64,000 nucleotides of DNA from Pseudomonadota bacterium (GCA_023398955.1 JAEWRL010000076.1:1-64000); one strand, 5' to 3'; shown: positions 34,629 through 46,148, numbered from the stretch's first letter. Made by a program: numbers and translations. The notes: generated from the sequence alone by a model not told the origin.

Positions 34629-36677
34629 ATGACGCGCAGAATCCTCGTTACTAGTGCGCTGCCCTACGCGAACGGGCACATCCATCTGGGGCATCTCGTC
34701 GAGTACATCCAGACGGACATATGGGTTCGCTTTCAGCGTCTCATGGGAAACCGGTGCGTGTACATCTGCGCCGATGATACTCATGGCACGGCGATCATGA
34801 TGCGTGCTCGTCAGGAAGGGCGGAGCGAAGAGGAGCTCATCGCCGCTATGAGTGAGGCGCACCAGCGCGACTTTGCCGGGTTTGGGGTCGAGTTCGACCA
34901 CTACGGGAGCACCAATTCAGAGGCAACGCGCGGCGTTTGTGAGGAGATCTGGAAGGCGCTCCGTGTCGCCGGTCTCGTGACCGAGCGCGAAGTGACGCAG
35001 CTCTATGACGAGGCGGCGGGCACGTTCCTCGCGGACCGCTTCGTCAAAGGTACTTGTCCGAACTGCAAGGCTCCAGATCAGTATGGTGACAATTGCGATC
35101 GCTGTGGTGCCACTTACAGTCCCGTAGATCTCATCGACCCGGTGAGTTCCTTGTCTGGGTCGGCTCCGGTGGTTCGGACGGCGCTGCACCTCTTCATCAA
35201 TGTCGACAGTCTGCACGCGTTCCTGGACGAGTGGATCGCGCGGCCTGGCGTGTTGCAGCCCGAAATGGCCAACTATTTGAAGGGCCACTTCCTCGCAGAG
35301 CCGTTGCGGGATTGGGACGTATCGCGGCCCGCGCCGTACTTTGGTTTCGAGATCCCCGATTCGCCGGGAAACTACTGGTACGTATGGTTCGACGCCCCGA
35401 TTGGCTACGTGGGATCGACGAAGGAGTGGTGCGCCGCGAGTGGCGAGGACTTCGACAGCTGGTGGCGGTCCGACGACACGGAAATCTACCACTTTATCGG
35501 TAAGGACATCACCTACTTCCACACGCTCTTCTGGCCGGCGCTGCTCAGGACGGCTGGCTTCACCCTGCCGAAACGCGTCCAGGTGCACGGCTTCTTGACA
35601 GTCAACGGTGAGAAGCTGTCCAAGCGCAAGGGAACGTTGTTCCAAGCGGCAACCTACCTAGCGCACCTGCAACCAGCCTACCTCCGCTACTATTACGCGA
35701 GTAAGCTGACGTCGCGCATCGACGATCTGGACCTCAATCTCGACGAGTTCGTTAGCCGGGTGAACTCCGACCTAGTGGGGAAGGTCGTCAATATCGCCAG
35801 TCGCAGCTCTCGTTTCGTGCTCGAATCGGGGCTGAGCGCCGTCTATCCGGACGACGAGGGGCTCTTTGAGCGAGGTGCGTCCCAGGCGGAAGAGATCGCC
35901 GCCGCCTACGAGAGTTGCGACTACGCCAAGGCGATGCGACTCACTATGCTCTTGGCAGACCGGGCGAACGAGTATGTCGACCGCAAGGAGCCGTGGAAGC
36001 TCAAAAGGGATCCCGCCGCCACCGCGCAGCTGCAAGATGTCTGCACTGTTGCTCTAAACCTGTTTCGGCAAATCGCCATTTACCTGTCGCCTGTCCTGCC
36101 CGACCTCCGTCAGCATACGGAGCGGCTTTTTGGCGTCCCCATACAAGCGTGGTCCGACGTGAAGTCGCCCCTCGTCGGCCACGCCGTGGCGCCCTTCGAG
36201 CACATGATGACGCGAGTCACGAAGGCACAGGTCGATGCTCTGGTGCTTGCGAGCGCTCAATCTGAACCACCGCTCGAGCCGGCGCCGATTCAGGGCTCGT
36301 CCTCTGCCGGCGACGAGGGGCAGGCGTTCGCGGGCAAGCCGCTGGAGCGCGAGTGTACAATCGACGAGTTCGCGAGGGTCGATTTGCGGATCGCTCGAGT
36401 CTTGGCTGCCGAGTCCGTGCCCGAAGCCAACAAGCTCCTCAAGTTGACGCTAGGCTTGGGCGGAACGGAGACGCGCACCGTGTTTGCCGGAATCAAGAAG
36501 GCGTACGAGCCAGAGGTCCTCGTCGGGCGTCTGGTCGTAATGGTGGCGAACCTTGCGCCCCGCAAGATGAAGTTCGGCGTCAGCGAAGGTATGGTGCTGG
36601 CTGCAGGGGACGGCGGTGCCGATCTCTACGTCTTATCGCCCGATTCGGGGGCGAAACCGGGGCAACGGGTTAGCTGA
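34629..36677 (+). CDS. metG: Methionyl-tRNA synthetase
   Basis: A 682-residue class I synthetase charging tRNA-Met. Visible parts in order: HIHLGH (residues 17-22, the HIGH motif), the knuckle CPNC...CDRCG that binds zinc, EKLSKRKG (the KMSKS loop), an anticodon-binding helical domain, and a C-terminal tRNA-binding/dimerisation domain (from FARVDLRIARVLAAE) ending at residue 682, as in the long E. coli-type enzyme. The ATG at 34629 is chosen because it begins the conserved RRILVTSALPYANGHIHLG; an open frame continues upstream without homology. AGGGTG lies nine bases before the start. Confidence 0.97.
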   Translation: MTRRILVTSALPYANGHIHLGHLVEYIQTDIWVRFQRLMGNRCVYICADDTHGTAIMMRARQEGRSEEELIAAMSEAHQRDFAGFGVEFDHYGSTNSEATRGVCEEIWKALRVAGLVTEREVTQLYDEAAGTFLADRFVKGTCPNCKAPDQYGDNCDRCGATYSPVDLIDPVSSLSGSAPVVRTALHLFINVDSLHAFLDEWIARPGVLQPEMANYLKGHFLAEPLRDWDVSRPAPYFGFEIPDSPGNYWYVWFDAPIGYVGSTKEWCAASGEDFDSWWRSDDTEIYHFIGKDITYFHTLFWPALLRTAGFTLPKRVQVHGFLTVNGEKLSKRKGTLFQAATYLAHLQPAYLRYYYASKLTSRIDDLDLNLDEFVSRVNSDLVGKVVNIASRSSRFVLESGLSAVYPDDEGLFERGASQAEEIAAAYESCDYAKAMRLTMLLADRANEYVDRKEPWKLKRDPAATAQLQDVCTVALNLFRQIAIYLSPVLPDLRQHTERLFGVPIQAWSDVKSPLVGHAVAPFEHMMTRVTKAQVDALVLASAQSEPPLEPAPIQGSSSAGDEGQAFAGKPLERECTIDEFARVDLRIARVLAAESVPEANKLLKLTLGLGGTETRTVFAGIKKAYEPEVLVGRLVVMVANLAPRKMKFGVSEGMVLAAGDGGADLYVLSPDSGAKPGQRVS

Positions 36678-36694
36678 CCCCGCTCTGCGCGGGG
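36678..36694 (+). terminator. Hairpin after metG, probable terminator without a clear T tract
   Basis: CCCCGC, loop TCTGC, GCGGGG: a 6-base perfect GC stem directly after the metG stop codon. No run of T follows, so termination efficiency is uncertain; it may also act on the convergent phosphorylase gene. Confidence 0.4.
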
Positions 36695-36779
36695 GGCCGC
36701 CTGCGACCGAGCAAGGGCGCGAACTCAGCCCAGGGCTTCCGCCCGTAGCGGCGCGTCAGGACCGTAGTTTTCGGTCAGG

Positions 36780-38123
<1,344 letters not shown>

Positions 38124-38181
38124 TCTACCAGAACCCCTCGTTTGACCGATTTCCCTATTCGCTCTACACGAGGGGTCCTCC

Positions 38182-39264
38182 ATGGCTAGGCAACCATCAT
38201 CCGGGCCCAAGTCTCCCGGGCCGGGTCGGCCCGCTGGCAATTTCACCCAGCACCGAAGGATCGATCGACTGAGGGAGCTTCTCACGAAGCACCCTCGCGG
38301 GCTGTCGATCGAAGAGCTGGCTCAGGCGCTCGGCGTCTGCTCGCGGAGCGTGCGGCGCTACCTCAAGGAGGTTGAGCGACAACTCGATCTCGAGAGTGTG
38401 CCCACCCGCGGCGGTGGACCGCTCCTTTGGCGGGTCCGGCCCGGCGAGATCCCGCGCAAGCTTGCCTTGCGGCGCACCCAGGCCTACGCCCTGCTAGCGG
38501 CGAGGCGATTGTTCGAGCCTTTTCGCGGTTCGGCGCTCTACGACGAGATCGACATCGCGATCAGTGGACTCCTGGACTTTGCGCAGCGACCCGGACGAGG
38601 ACCCAACGCTGGGTTGGCCGATGCACGGCTCGAGGACAGGTTCCTCTATCTTCCGCAGGCGCCGAAAGACTACCGGGAGAAGACGGAGGAGCTCGATGAT
38701 CTCTTCCAAGCCGTGGCGGATCTGCGACCGCTGTCCATGAAGTATCGCGCCGCCGCGCGCACGAAAGAGGAGGTGGTAGCCATTCATCCGTATGCTCTCG
38801 TTCTTCACAGAAGCTCGATCTACTGTGTCGGACTGCACCTGGGACGCGGCGAAATCAGGACGTTCCTTCTCGACCGTATGCGGGACACGGAGTGCTCTTA
38901 CTCGGAGCGCTTCGAGCTCCCCAGCGAGTTCAACCTTGATGACTATTTCCAAGGGGAGCTCGGCATCTGGCGCTCAGAGCAGCGCCACAAGGTAGTGGTC
39001 GAGTTCGACGAGACAGCGGCAGAGTACCTGCGGTTTCGGCGTATTCACCCCACACAGCGAGTCCACCCTGGTGCAGGCGGCAAGATCCGCGTAAGTATGA
39101 CGGTGGGAAGTCTCAAGCCGGTCGTCAACTGGGTCTTGGAGTGGGGCCCCCGCGCTCGGGTTCTCGAACCCTCCGAGTTGGTCGAAGCCGTGAGGACAGA
39201 GCTCGCGTCGGCGCTGCGGCAGTATGACCCAGCGCAATCACCGCAGCTGCGTCGAAGGCGCTGA
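38182..39264 (+). CDS. WYL-domain transcriptional regulator
   Basis: A 360-residue regulator. An N-terminal helix-turn-helix (about 25-65: LRELLTKHPRGLSIEELAQ then LGVCSRSVRRYLKEV) is of the HTH_11/DeoR type. The WYL domain (about 185-260) includes YRAAARTKEEVVAIHPYALV and IYCVGLHLGRGEIRTFLLDR, followed by a C-terminal WCX-type extension. WYL proteins sense ligands, often nucleic acid. It is divergent from deoA, which it might regulate. ATG start with GAGGGG nine bases upstream. Confidence 0.9.
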   Translation: MARQPSSGPKSPGPGRPAGNFTQHRRIDRLRELLTKHPRGLSIEELAQALGVCSRSVRRYLKEVERQLDLESVPTRGGGPLLWRVRPGEIPRKLALRRTQAYALLAARRLFEPFRGSALYDEIDIAISGLLDFAQRPGRGPNAGLADARLEDRFLYLPQAPKDYREKTEELDDLFQAVADLRPLSMKYRAAARTKEEVVAIHPYALVLHRSSIYCVGLHLGRGEIRTFLLDRMRDTECSYSERFELPSEFNLDDYFQGELGIWRSEQRHKVVVEFDETAAEYLRFRRIHPTQRVHPGAGGKIRVSMTVGSLKPVVNWVLEWGPRARVLEPSELVEAVRTELASALRQYDPAQSPQLRRRR

Positions 39265-39500
39265 CCCAAGCCGGCAGCGCCGGAACGAAAGAGGAGAGAG
39301 GGCGCAGCGGGCTATCAGCCCTCCGCCGTCAGCCGGACGAGTTCAGCGACTGCTCGAGCTCGCTGGCTGGACCTTTCCGTAGTGACCTCGGCCGACGTGC
39401 TGTCATCGCGGGCCTCGCGCTGCGCGAGGTCTTCAGCCTGCCCCGGGTCGCTGATCGTCGTCGAGATTGCGTCGCCAAGGGACCAAAGTCGAGGGCTCGA

Positions 39501-40178
39501 TCAGTGCTGACGGTGTTGTGCCGTCGCAGAGGGAGCCGTGGCAGCTGCTTCGCGATAGATGCGGTAGAACGCAAGGACTCGCTTGACGTAGTTCTGCGTC
39601 TCTTCGTAGGGAGGAATGCCGCCGTAGCGGATCACGGCATTCTCGCCAGCATTGTACGCTGCCACCGTGAGTTCGAGGTCACCGCTGAACAAGTTGGCGA
39701 GGACCCGCAGATACCGGACACCGCCGAATATGTTCTGCTGAGGATCGTAGATGTCTGTGACCATCATACGCTCCGCCGTCCCTGGGATGAGCTGCATGAG
39801 CCCGCAAGCGTTCGCCGGTGACAGAGCCGCAGGATTGAAGTTGCTCTCGACCTTGATCACCGCGCGCACCAAAGCCTCAGGTATCTGGTAGAGGGCGGCG
39901 GCCTGACGGATGATCGGATCGAAGCGGGTGGAGTTGCCAGCTGCTTGGGCTGCCGTCGGAGGCCGAACAGCGGCAGCGTGCCGGCGCTGTTTGGGTATCT
40001 TGAGGAAGACCTTGGCTCCACCGCCTGGAATGTTCGTGTAGGTGATGACGCCATTCTCGTCGACGCGCTTGTAAATGTCCGCGCTGACGCTCCCCGAGCC
40101 GACCACGAGCGCAAGTAGGCCCAGGGATGGCACCATGACGCCGTGAAGGAAGACCCGAGGGCAGGCGAAGAGCGACAT
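39501..40178 (-). CDS. Lytic transglycosylase with DUF4124 and SLT domains
   Basis: A 225-residue exported enzyme. Signal peptide 1-33, a DUF4124 segment (DIYKRVDENGVITYTNIP, 34-51), then an SLT lysozyme-like domain (about 85-205). The catalytic Glu is Glu111 (VIKVESNFNP), followed by GLMQLIPGTA (126-135), AAYNAGENAV and IPPYEETQNYV. It cleaves peptidoglycan to 1,6-anhydro-muropeptides in the periplasm. This DUF4124-SLT combination is common in Proteobacteria/Myxococcota. Start ATG 40178 has a weak binding site. Confidence 0.92.
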   Translation of the reverse strand: MSLFACPRVFLHGVMVPSLGLLALVVGSGSVSADIYKRVDENGVITYTNIPGGGAKVFLKIPKQRRHAAAVRPPTAAQAAGNSTRFDPIIRQAAALYQIPEALVRAVIKVESNFNPAALSPANACGLMQLIPGTAERMMVTDIYDPQQNIFGGVRYLRVLANLFSGDLELTVAAYNAGENAVIRYGGIPPYEETQNYVKRVLAFYRIYREAAATAPSATAQHRQH

Positions 40179-40264
40179 CGTCCGTTATCGTAGCCGCCCA
40201 ACTCGAGCGGCGTCCAACAAACGCGACAAGCGGGCTGGCTATTCCTTTGCACCATCAAGTCGCA

Positions 40265-40295
40265 GAGGCCGAGCCTTGGGGTCCGGCTCGGCCTC
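40265..40295 (-). terminator. Strong hairpin after the acyl-CoA synthetase gene
   Basis: GAGGCCGAGCC, a 9-base loop, GGCTCGGCCTC: an 11-base perfect stem just after the acyl-CoA synthetase stop (minus strand) and before the lytic transglycosylase gene start. No T run follows on either strand, so a Rho-independent terminator is likely but not certain. Confidence 0.6.
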
Positions 40296-40301
40296 CGGTC
40301 G

Positions 40302-43076
40302 CTAGAAGTCTATCGACGGCGGGGTCGTCAGAGGTGGGAGTTCCTGCTCGGCGTAGATAGGTCCCTCGCCCTCATGCTTGAGCTCGAAACCGAACTTCTT
40401 GCAGAGCCCCTGCATCTCGACATTCTCCGGCAAAATTGCCGCTCGGAGGGTGCGTATCCTCTCCGAGCGAGCGACGTGTAGCAGTTGCTTCAGGAGCGCC
40501 TTGCCGACCCCGCGGTTCTGCCAGTCGTCTCGGACAATGATGGCGAAGCGCGCTCGGTCCGGCTGCGCGTACCGCATCATACGGATCACCCCCACGATCG
40601 ACCTCTTGCCATCCGGCGCGCGGTGCACGGCAACGAGCGCGATCTGTTCCTCGTAATCGATGAAGCAGATTCTCGCGAGGCGGTCATGGTCGACCCGCTC
40701 GCCGAGGCTCGTGGCTTTGAAATAGCGGAAGGTCACACTCCTCTCCGAGAGGTGCGAGTGGAAGTCGACCATGAGGGCTTCGTCCTCAGGGCGAATGGCT
40801 CGAATCTTGATCTCGTCCTCGCCAGCAAGGCGTGCCAGGGCGGTGTACTGGCGCGGGTAGGGACGAATTACCGGTTTTGGCAGCTTTGCCGGATCAGTTT
40901 TGGGAGCGTGGAGCACCACGCGCGCGTCCAACGCTATGATGTTCCCCTCTTCTCCGACTAGCAGAGGGTTGATGTCGCATTCCTTGATCCAGCGGTTCTC
41001 GGCGACCATTTGGCTGAATCGCACCAGGACATCCTCGAGCTTTTGCATGTCCACGCCCTTGCGTCCCCGCACGCCGCGCAACGCAGTGTAGATGCGGGTA
41101 CGTTCCATGAGACGGCGGGCGAGGGTCGAGTTTAGCGGGGGAAGTGCTATCGCGGAGTCCTTGAACACCTCCACGAGCTGCCCACCCGTCCCGAAAAGGA
41201 GCACGGGGCCAAACTGCGCATCTATCGAGCTGCCCAGGATAATCTCGTAGCCCTGTAGCTTGACCATCGGTTGCACCGACACGCCCTGGAAATCGGAGGG
41301 GCTGTGGAGCCGAGCGACGTTTGCCTCGATGGAACGGTATGCTGCTTCGACTGCAGCGCCGTCGTTGAGATTGAGAACGACTCCGCCAACATCGGTCTTG
41401 TGGGTGATGGTCCTTGAGTTGATCTTGATGACGACTGGGTAGCCAATCTTGTCCGCGGCTGCGCGCGCCTCCGCGGCGGTTTGGGCAAGCTCGGAGACCA
41501 CCGTGGGAATGCGATAGCTTCGCAGCAGCTCTTTCGACTCGTGCTCGGTGAGCAGGAAGCGGCCCTCCTGCCTTACACAGTCGAGGACCGAAGCGGCAGC
41601 GGTGTGTCCAGGATGATCCTCTTCGCCAGCTTCACTGGATTCCGGCATCTCGTACAAGGCGCGCAGTCGGTACTCGTACTGCCACATGTAGTTGAACATT
41701 CTCACCGCCAGATCCGGATAGGGGAATGTAGGAATGTTCGCTCGCTGCAGGATGCCATTGCCGGCTGCGACTCCCATCCCCCCCATCCAGCTCGCGAGGA
41801 CGGGTTTGCTCGATTTGGCAGCGTAAAATTTGAGCCGCTCGGCTGTTTGCGTGGGATCGGTCATATCTTGGGGGGTCAAGATGACGAGAGTTCCGTCCGT
41901 GGCCTCGTCCCTGGCCGCGATCTCCAGCGCCTTGCCATAGCGCTCTGGATCGGCATCTCCGAGGATGTCGATCGGATTGTTGTGGCTCCAATGTGGGGGC
42001 AAAATCCCATTGTATGCATCCATCGATGCGGCCGACAGACTCGCGAGCTCACCTCCGTTCGCAATGAGCTCGTCGGTGGCGAGCACGCCGGGGCCCCCCG
42101 CGTTCGTGATGATGGTGAGACGACGTCCTTTGGGTAGCGGTTGCTTGGCGAGGACCTCAGATAGGTAGAAGAGGTCGGCGATACGCTCGACGCGCAAAAC
42201 CCCACAGCGCCGGAAGGCAGCGTCGAGGACATCGTCGGAACCGGTCAGTGAACCGGTGTGGGATGCTGCTGCTTTGGCAGCGGCTTCGGTGCGGCCCGCC
42301 TTGATGACGATGATGGGTTTGGTCAGCGCGACTTCCCTTGCGGCGGAGACGAAGGCATGGGCATCACCGACCGATTCCATGTAGATGATGATGCTCTTGC
42401 TGCGCGGATCTCGACCGAGGTACTCGATCAGGTCGCCCCAGCCCACGTCCAGCATGGAACCTACGGAGATGAAGGCGCTGAACCCCATCTGCATCTGTAC
42501 GCTCCAGTCGAGGATCGCCGTGCAGAGCGCACCCGATTGAGAAATGAACGCTACGTTTCCAGGGCGTGCCATCACGCCACCGAAGGTAGCGTTGAATCCT
42601 GTTAGCGGATTCATGATCCCTAGGCAGTTCGGTCCGACGAGGCGGATACCGTAGCGCCGAGCGATCTCGAGGATTTGCTCTTCCAGCAGGCGCCCAGGCT
42701 CACCGAGCTCCTTGAAGCCAGCCGAGATGACGATGGCCCCGCGAATGCCAGCCTTGCCGCATTCTTCGATCAGCGCCGGAACCGTGGGTGCCTGGGTGCA
42801 GATGACTGCCAGCTCGACCGGTTCGGGCAACGCTTCCAGGCTCGGGTAGGCCTTCACTCCGAGCACGTTGGGGCGCCGGTTGTTGATTGGATAAACCGTA
42901 CCGCCAAACGGATTGCTGATGAGATTCCAGAACACAGTACGTCCGACGCTACCTTCCCGCTCTGAGGCGCCGACGACCGCGACGCTGCGCGGCGAAATCA
43001 GAACGTCCAAGGCATGTCGCTCCTGGGCGATGGATCGCTTGGGTTCGGAAACTGGCGGAAGGATCACATATTCCAT
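40302..43076 (-). CDS. ADP-forming acyl-CoA synthetase fused to GNAT acetyltransferase (PatZ-like)
   Basis: A 924-residue three-part protein. It begins with a CoA-binding/ligase domain (ISPRSVAVVGASEREGSVGR, then the phosphohistidine-region pattern QSGALCTAILDW and LTIITNAGGPGVLA), continues with an ATP-grasp domain (GYPVVIKINSRTITHKTDVG), and ends with a GNAT domain (about 770-910: FIDYEEQIALVAVHR and VRDDWQNRGVGKALLKQLLH). This is the Pat/PatZ (YfiQ) architecture of protein lysine acetyltransferases that shut off acetyl-CoA synthetase. Active ADP-forming synthetase activity is not proven. Start uncertain: ATG 43076 or GTG 43124. A strong hairpin follows the stop. Confidence 0.88.
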   Translation of the reverse strand: MEYVILPPVSEPKRSIAQERHALDVLISPRSVAVVGASEREGSVGRTVFWNLISNPFGGTVYPINNRRPNVLGVKAYPSLEALPEPVELAVICTQAPTVPALIEECGKAGIRGAIVISAGFKELGEPGRLLEEQILEIARRYGIRLVGPNCLGIMNPLTGFNATFGGVMARPGNVAFISQSGALCTAILDWSVQMQMGFSAFISVGSMLDVGWGDLIEYLGRDPRSKSIIIYMESVGDAHAFVSAAREVALTKPIIVIKAGRTEAAAKAAASHTGSLTGSDDVLDAAFRRCGVLRVERIADLFYLSEVLAKQPLPKGRRLTIITNAGGPGVLATDELIANGGELASLSAASMDAYNGILPPHWSHNNPIDILGDADPERYGKALEIAARDEATDGTLVILTPQDMTDPTQTAERLKFYAAKSSKPVLASWMGGMGVAAGNGILQRANIPTFPYPDLAVRMFNYMWQYEYRLRALYEMPESSEAGEEDHPGHTAAASVLDCVRQEGRFLLTEHESKELLRSYRIPTVVSELAQTAAEARAAADKIGYPVVIKINSRTITHKTDVGGVVLNLNDGAAVEAAYRSIEANVARLHSPSDFQGVSVQPMVKLQGYEIILGSSIDAQFGPVLLFGTGGQLVEVFKDSAIALPPLNSTLARRLMERTRIYTALRGVRGRKGVDMQKLEDVLVRFSQMVAENRWIKECDINPLLVGEEGNIIALDARVVLHAPKTDPAKLPKPVIRPYPRQYTALARLAGEDEIKIRAIRPEDEALMVDFHSHLSERSVTFRYFKATSLGERVDHDRLARICFIDYEEQIALVAVHRAPDGKRSIVGVIRMMRYAQPDRARFAIIVRDDWQNRGVGKALLKQLLHVARSERIRTLRAAILPENVEMQGLCKKFGFELKHEGEGPIYAEQELPPLTTPPSIDF

Positions 43077-43774
43077 CGAAACTGCCTGCTTGATTGCTGC
43101 CCCGAAATCGAACGCGGCGGGCACGTTTGTGTCCCGCCGCGCGAGGGTGTTCTGTGGGTCGAATGCCTAGGCCGGGCGTCTGCCGTCCGCGGTTGATCGC
43201 CGCAGCCGCACCGGCCAGCGATCGCTACGGATGCGCTTGTGGACACCAGGATCTGCGGCTTGGCGATCGTGGCGCGGCACGATGGCTCGAATTTTTGCGG
43301 GTCGCCGGATGCCGGCTCACACTTGGGTTTCCCGGACGTTGCAGTGCACATCGCTCACAGGCCTGATGTACTCAGCGCGACCCGCGGCCCACCGATGTGG
43401 AGTCGATTGGGCGCGGCCGAAAGCTGTGTCGAACGCGACGCATCGTAGGCGCCGGGCCAGCGCTTGACAAGCCACATGCGAAGAGAAGTGCGCGCTGGTG
43501 GAAGCGCCCAGGGTGGCCATTCCGTGGGGGACGGGAAGGCGAGCGCCCCCTGATGAGTACTCCGCAAAGCCGGGAGCCTCGTGGATCGCGGTTCAGCCAG
43601 GGCGGCGGCTATCATCGACTGACCAAGGTTGAGCGCAGATGTTGCGCGACGCGGGTGGCTACGTGTAATCCACTGCGCTCCGTCCGTCGCATGGCCACAC
43701 CAGCGGCGAGGGGTGGCGCCCCACGTGCTTCACCGCCTGCCTTTCGGCCCGTCGCATTGCACGACCGCGCTCAG
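43077..43774. other. Intergenic region, nothing convincing
   Basis: About 700 bases between the acyl-CoA synthetase start and the speA stop, unusually long for this window. Several short frames on both strands overlap here but have Arg/Ser/Pro-rich composition and no domain. It must hold the synthetase promoter. A degraded gene cannot be excluded. Confidence 0.4.
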
Positions 43775-45817
43775 TCAGCGAGTGCCGTTCGTTTGTCGAT
43801 TGGACAGGTCCGGGCCCGAAAGCATTGAAGCGGGACTCCGTGACGGTGGGGGCAAGATGCTGCCGTGCTTTGGCGTCGATCCGAGCGCGGGGTCGAGCTC
43901 TTCGCTCGTGAGATACGTGTAGCTGCGGAGTGATTCCTCGTAGTGGCGCATCAAGGTTCGCATCTGCACGTTCGTGAGTTCTCCCGCACTAACGGCACGT
44001 TCCGCTTGCCGGCGGACCGCCTCGACCATCTGATCGGGATCGTACTCCACGTAGCGCAATACCTCTGCGATGGAGTCCCCCTTGATGACGTGCCGGATCT
44101 GGTAGCCAGATTCAGTGAGTCGCACGTGGACGGCGTTCGTGTCGCCAAACAGGTTGTGCATATCACCAAGTATTTCTTGGTAGGCCCCATTGAGAAACAT
44201 CCCGAGGAAGTAGGGCTCGCCCGGACGCACCGGGTGCACTTCCAGGGTGTGCTTCTCTTCCTCGACATCGATGAAGTTATCGATCATGCCGTCGCTGTCG
44301 CAGGTCAGGTCCGCGAGTGTTGCGCTGACGGTCGGCTCTTCGCCGAGCCGGTGGATGGGCATGATGGGGAACAGTTGATCGATGGCCCATACGTCCGGAG
44401 CGGACTGGAAGATGGAGAAGTTGCAGTAGTAGATCGCGCCGAGTGTCCGATCGAGATCGTAGAGCTCCTCCGGGACTTGCTTCATGCGACGCAGTGTCTG
44501 CTGCAGCTTTTCGCAGCAGTGCCAGTAGAGGCGCTCTGCCTGGGCCCGTTCGCGCAGCGAAACGTAGCCGTACTTGAACAGGCTCTGCGCCTCCTCCTTC
44601 GCTTGGTTAGCGTCGTGCCAAGACTCCTGCACGTTCTTCGGCAGGATTCCTTGATATGTTTCGTACAGCTCCTGCAGCAGACGATGAGCGCTGGGTCCAG
44701 GATCCTGCGGCTCCCCGAAACGCACCTCATTGACCCCTACCACTTCGAAGATGAGCACGGAATGGTGAGCTGCCACCGCGCGGCCGCTCTCGCTGACTAT
44801 CGTTGGTGGCTTGACCTCTGCCTTTGCGCAGGCGTCCTGAATGTGGGCGACCACGTCCGCCGCGTATTCGCTGAGTGAGTAGTTTTTCGAAGCGTGGAAG
44901 TCCGTCTTGGAGCCGTCGTAGTCGATGGCCAAGCCGCCGCCAATGTCGAGGTAGCCCATCTTGGCCCCCATCTTGGCGAGCTCCACGTAGATGTTCGACG
45001 CTTCCTGAAGCGCGTTCTTGATCGGAATGATGCTCGAAATCTGGCTTCCCACGTGGAAATGGAGCAGCTGCAGGCAGTCCAGCATGTTCAGCGCTGCGAG
45101 CTGGTCGACGACTTGCACAATTTCCGCCGTCGTCAGGCCGAACTTCGCGCGGTCGCCTGCCGACGCTGCCCAGCGCCCAATGCCTTTGGCCGTCAGCTTT
45201 GCGCGCACCCCCAGCAACGGCGCGATGCCGAGCCGCTCGGATGCGCGTACTACGAGCTCGAGCTCCTCGAAACGCTCGAGAACCACGATGACGGTCTTGT
45301 CGAACTTCTGTGCGACCAGTGCCGTCTCGATATACGTAAGGTCCTTGTATCCGTTGCAAATGACGAGTCCGCCCTTGTCCTGCATGACAGCAAGGGCGAT
45401 CAGTAGCTCCGGCTTGCTGCCGGCTTCCAACCCGTATTGCCAGGGTCTGCCGAACTCGACGATCTCCTCGACGAGGTGCCGCTGCTGGTTGACCTTGACA
45501 GGAAAGACGCCTCGGTATGTTCCATCATACTCGTACTCCTCAATGGCACGACGGAACGACTCATTGAGTTTCCTGATGCGATCCCCCACGACGTCCGAGA
45601 AGCGGACGAGGAGCGGTAGGTCGAACCCCCTCGTCTTGAGCTCTCCGGTGAGTTCGTACAGATTGATGCTACGCTCGCGCCGAGGATCTGCGCAGACTTC
45701 GACGTGGCCCTTGGCGTTGATGGAGAAGTACGGCGCGCCCCAGCCCCTGATTTGGTAGAGCTCAGCACTGCGCTGCGGGCTCCAGGCACCGTTCGGACTA
45801 GCGGTGGGTTCTTTCAT
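43775..45817 (-). CDS. speA: Biosynthetic arginine decarboxylase
   Basis: A 680-residue PLP enzyme of alanine-racemase fold making agmatine, a step toward putrescine/spermidine. The PLP-lysine region is GVFPVKVNQQRHLVEEI; the substrate region includes LHFHVGSQISSI and LDIGGGLAIDYDGS. Length and the C-terminal helical region fit SpeA rather than shorter Orn/DAP decarboxylases. Start ATG 45817 follows GAGGAGG closely; a longer frame to 45958 is not needed. No other polyamine genes are adjacent. Confidence 0.95.
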   Translation of the reverse strand: MKEPTASPNGAWSPQRSAELYQIRGWGAPYFSINAKGHVEVCADPRRERSINLYELTGELKTRGFDLPLLVRFSDVVGDRIRKLNESFRRAIEEYEYDGTYRGVFPVKVNQQRHLVEEIVEFGRPWQYGLEAGSKPELLIALAVMQDKGGLVICNGYKDLTYIETALVAQKFDKTVIVVLERFEELELVVRASERLGIAPLLGVRAKLTAKGIGRWAASAGDRAKFGLTTAEIVQVVDQLAALNMLDCLQLLHFHVGSQISSIIPIKNALQEASNIYVELAKMGAKMGYLDIGGGLAIDYDGSKTDFHASKNYSLSEYAADVVAHIQDACAKAEVKPPTIVSESGRAVAAHHSVLIFEVVGVNEVRFGEPQDPGPSAHRLLQELYETYQGILPKNVQESWHDANQAKEEAQSLFKYGYVSLRERAQAERLYWHCCEKLQQTLRRMKQVPEELYDLDRTLGAIYYCNFSIFQSAPDVWAIDQLFPIMPIHRLGEEPTVSATLADLTCDSDGMIDNFIDVEEEKHTLEVHPVRPGEPYFLGMFLNGAYQEILGDMHNLFGDTNAVHVRLTESGYQIRHVIKGDSIAEVLRYVEYDPDQMVEAVRRQAERAVSAGELTNVQMRTLMRHYEESLRSYTYLTSEELDPALGSTPKHGSILPPPSRSPASMLSGPDLSNRQTNGTR

Positions 45818-46148
45818 GATGGGCCTCCTCGCAGCGAGTACAGATTTCGGGACAGCGAGGACTCTTTGGCAGCTCGCCGGACGGGAGCAAGTGGCAATTG
45901 AAAACAATCTGAGCGGTGTGAGCTGGTGCGCGCGTTTGGCCCTGCTCGCGCGGGCCAACCCGGGTCCGCCTCCCGACGACGCCCCTGGGATCCCGCCCCG
46001 CCTAGCTCACGCGCCCGCGCCTTGCCGAGGAGGGGCGCGGCGTCCTCTACGGCGGGATGCGAGCCTTGACCTGGCCCACAGGATTGGTCGGGTGCCACTG
46101 CCTACTGGGAACGGGACGTGCGGCCGCGATGCCGTAGCGATCCGCAGC
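45818..46148. other. Intergenic region between speA and the CPBP gene
   Basis: 331 bases containing the speA promoter region (upstream of 45817), with an AT-richer patch (caattgaaaacaatctg, near 45895-45911) that is an incomplete inverted repeat (TTG/CAA). No gene is supported. Confidence 0.4.

Noticed and set aside
39298..39323. GAGGGC...GCCCTC hairpin between WYL gene and lytic transglycosylase stop
   Set aside because: Six-base stem with 14-base loop and no T tract; too weak to call a terminator.
41481..42137. 218-residue plus-strand frame inside the acyl-CoA synthetase gene
   Set aside because: Antisense to a strongly supported gene; no domain.
43944..44878. 311-residue plus-strand frame inside speA
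   Set aside because: Antisense to speA, which has complete diagnostic motifs. Composition reflects the third-position GC bias.
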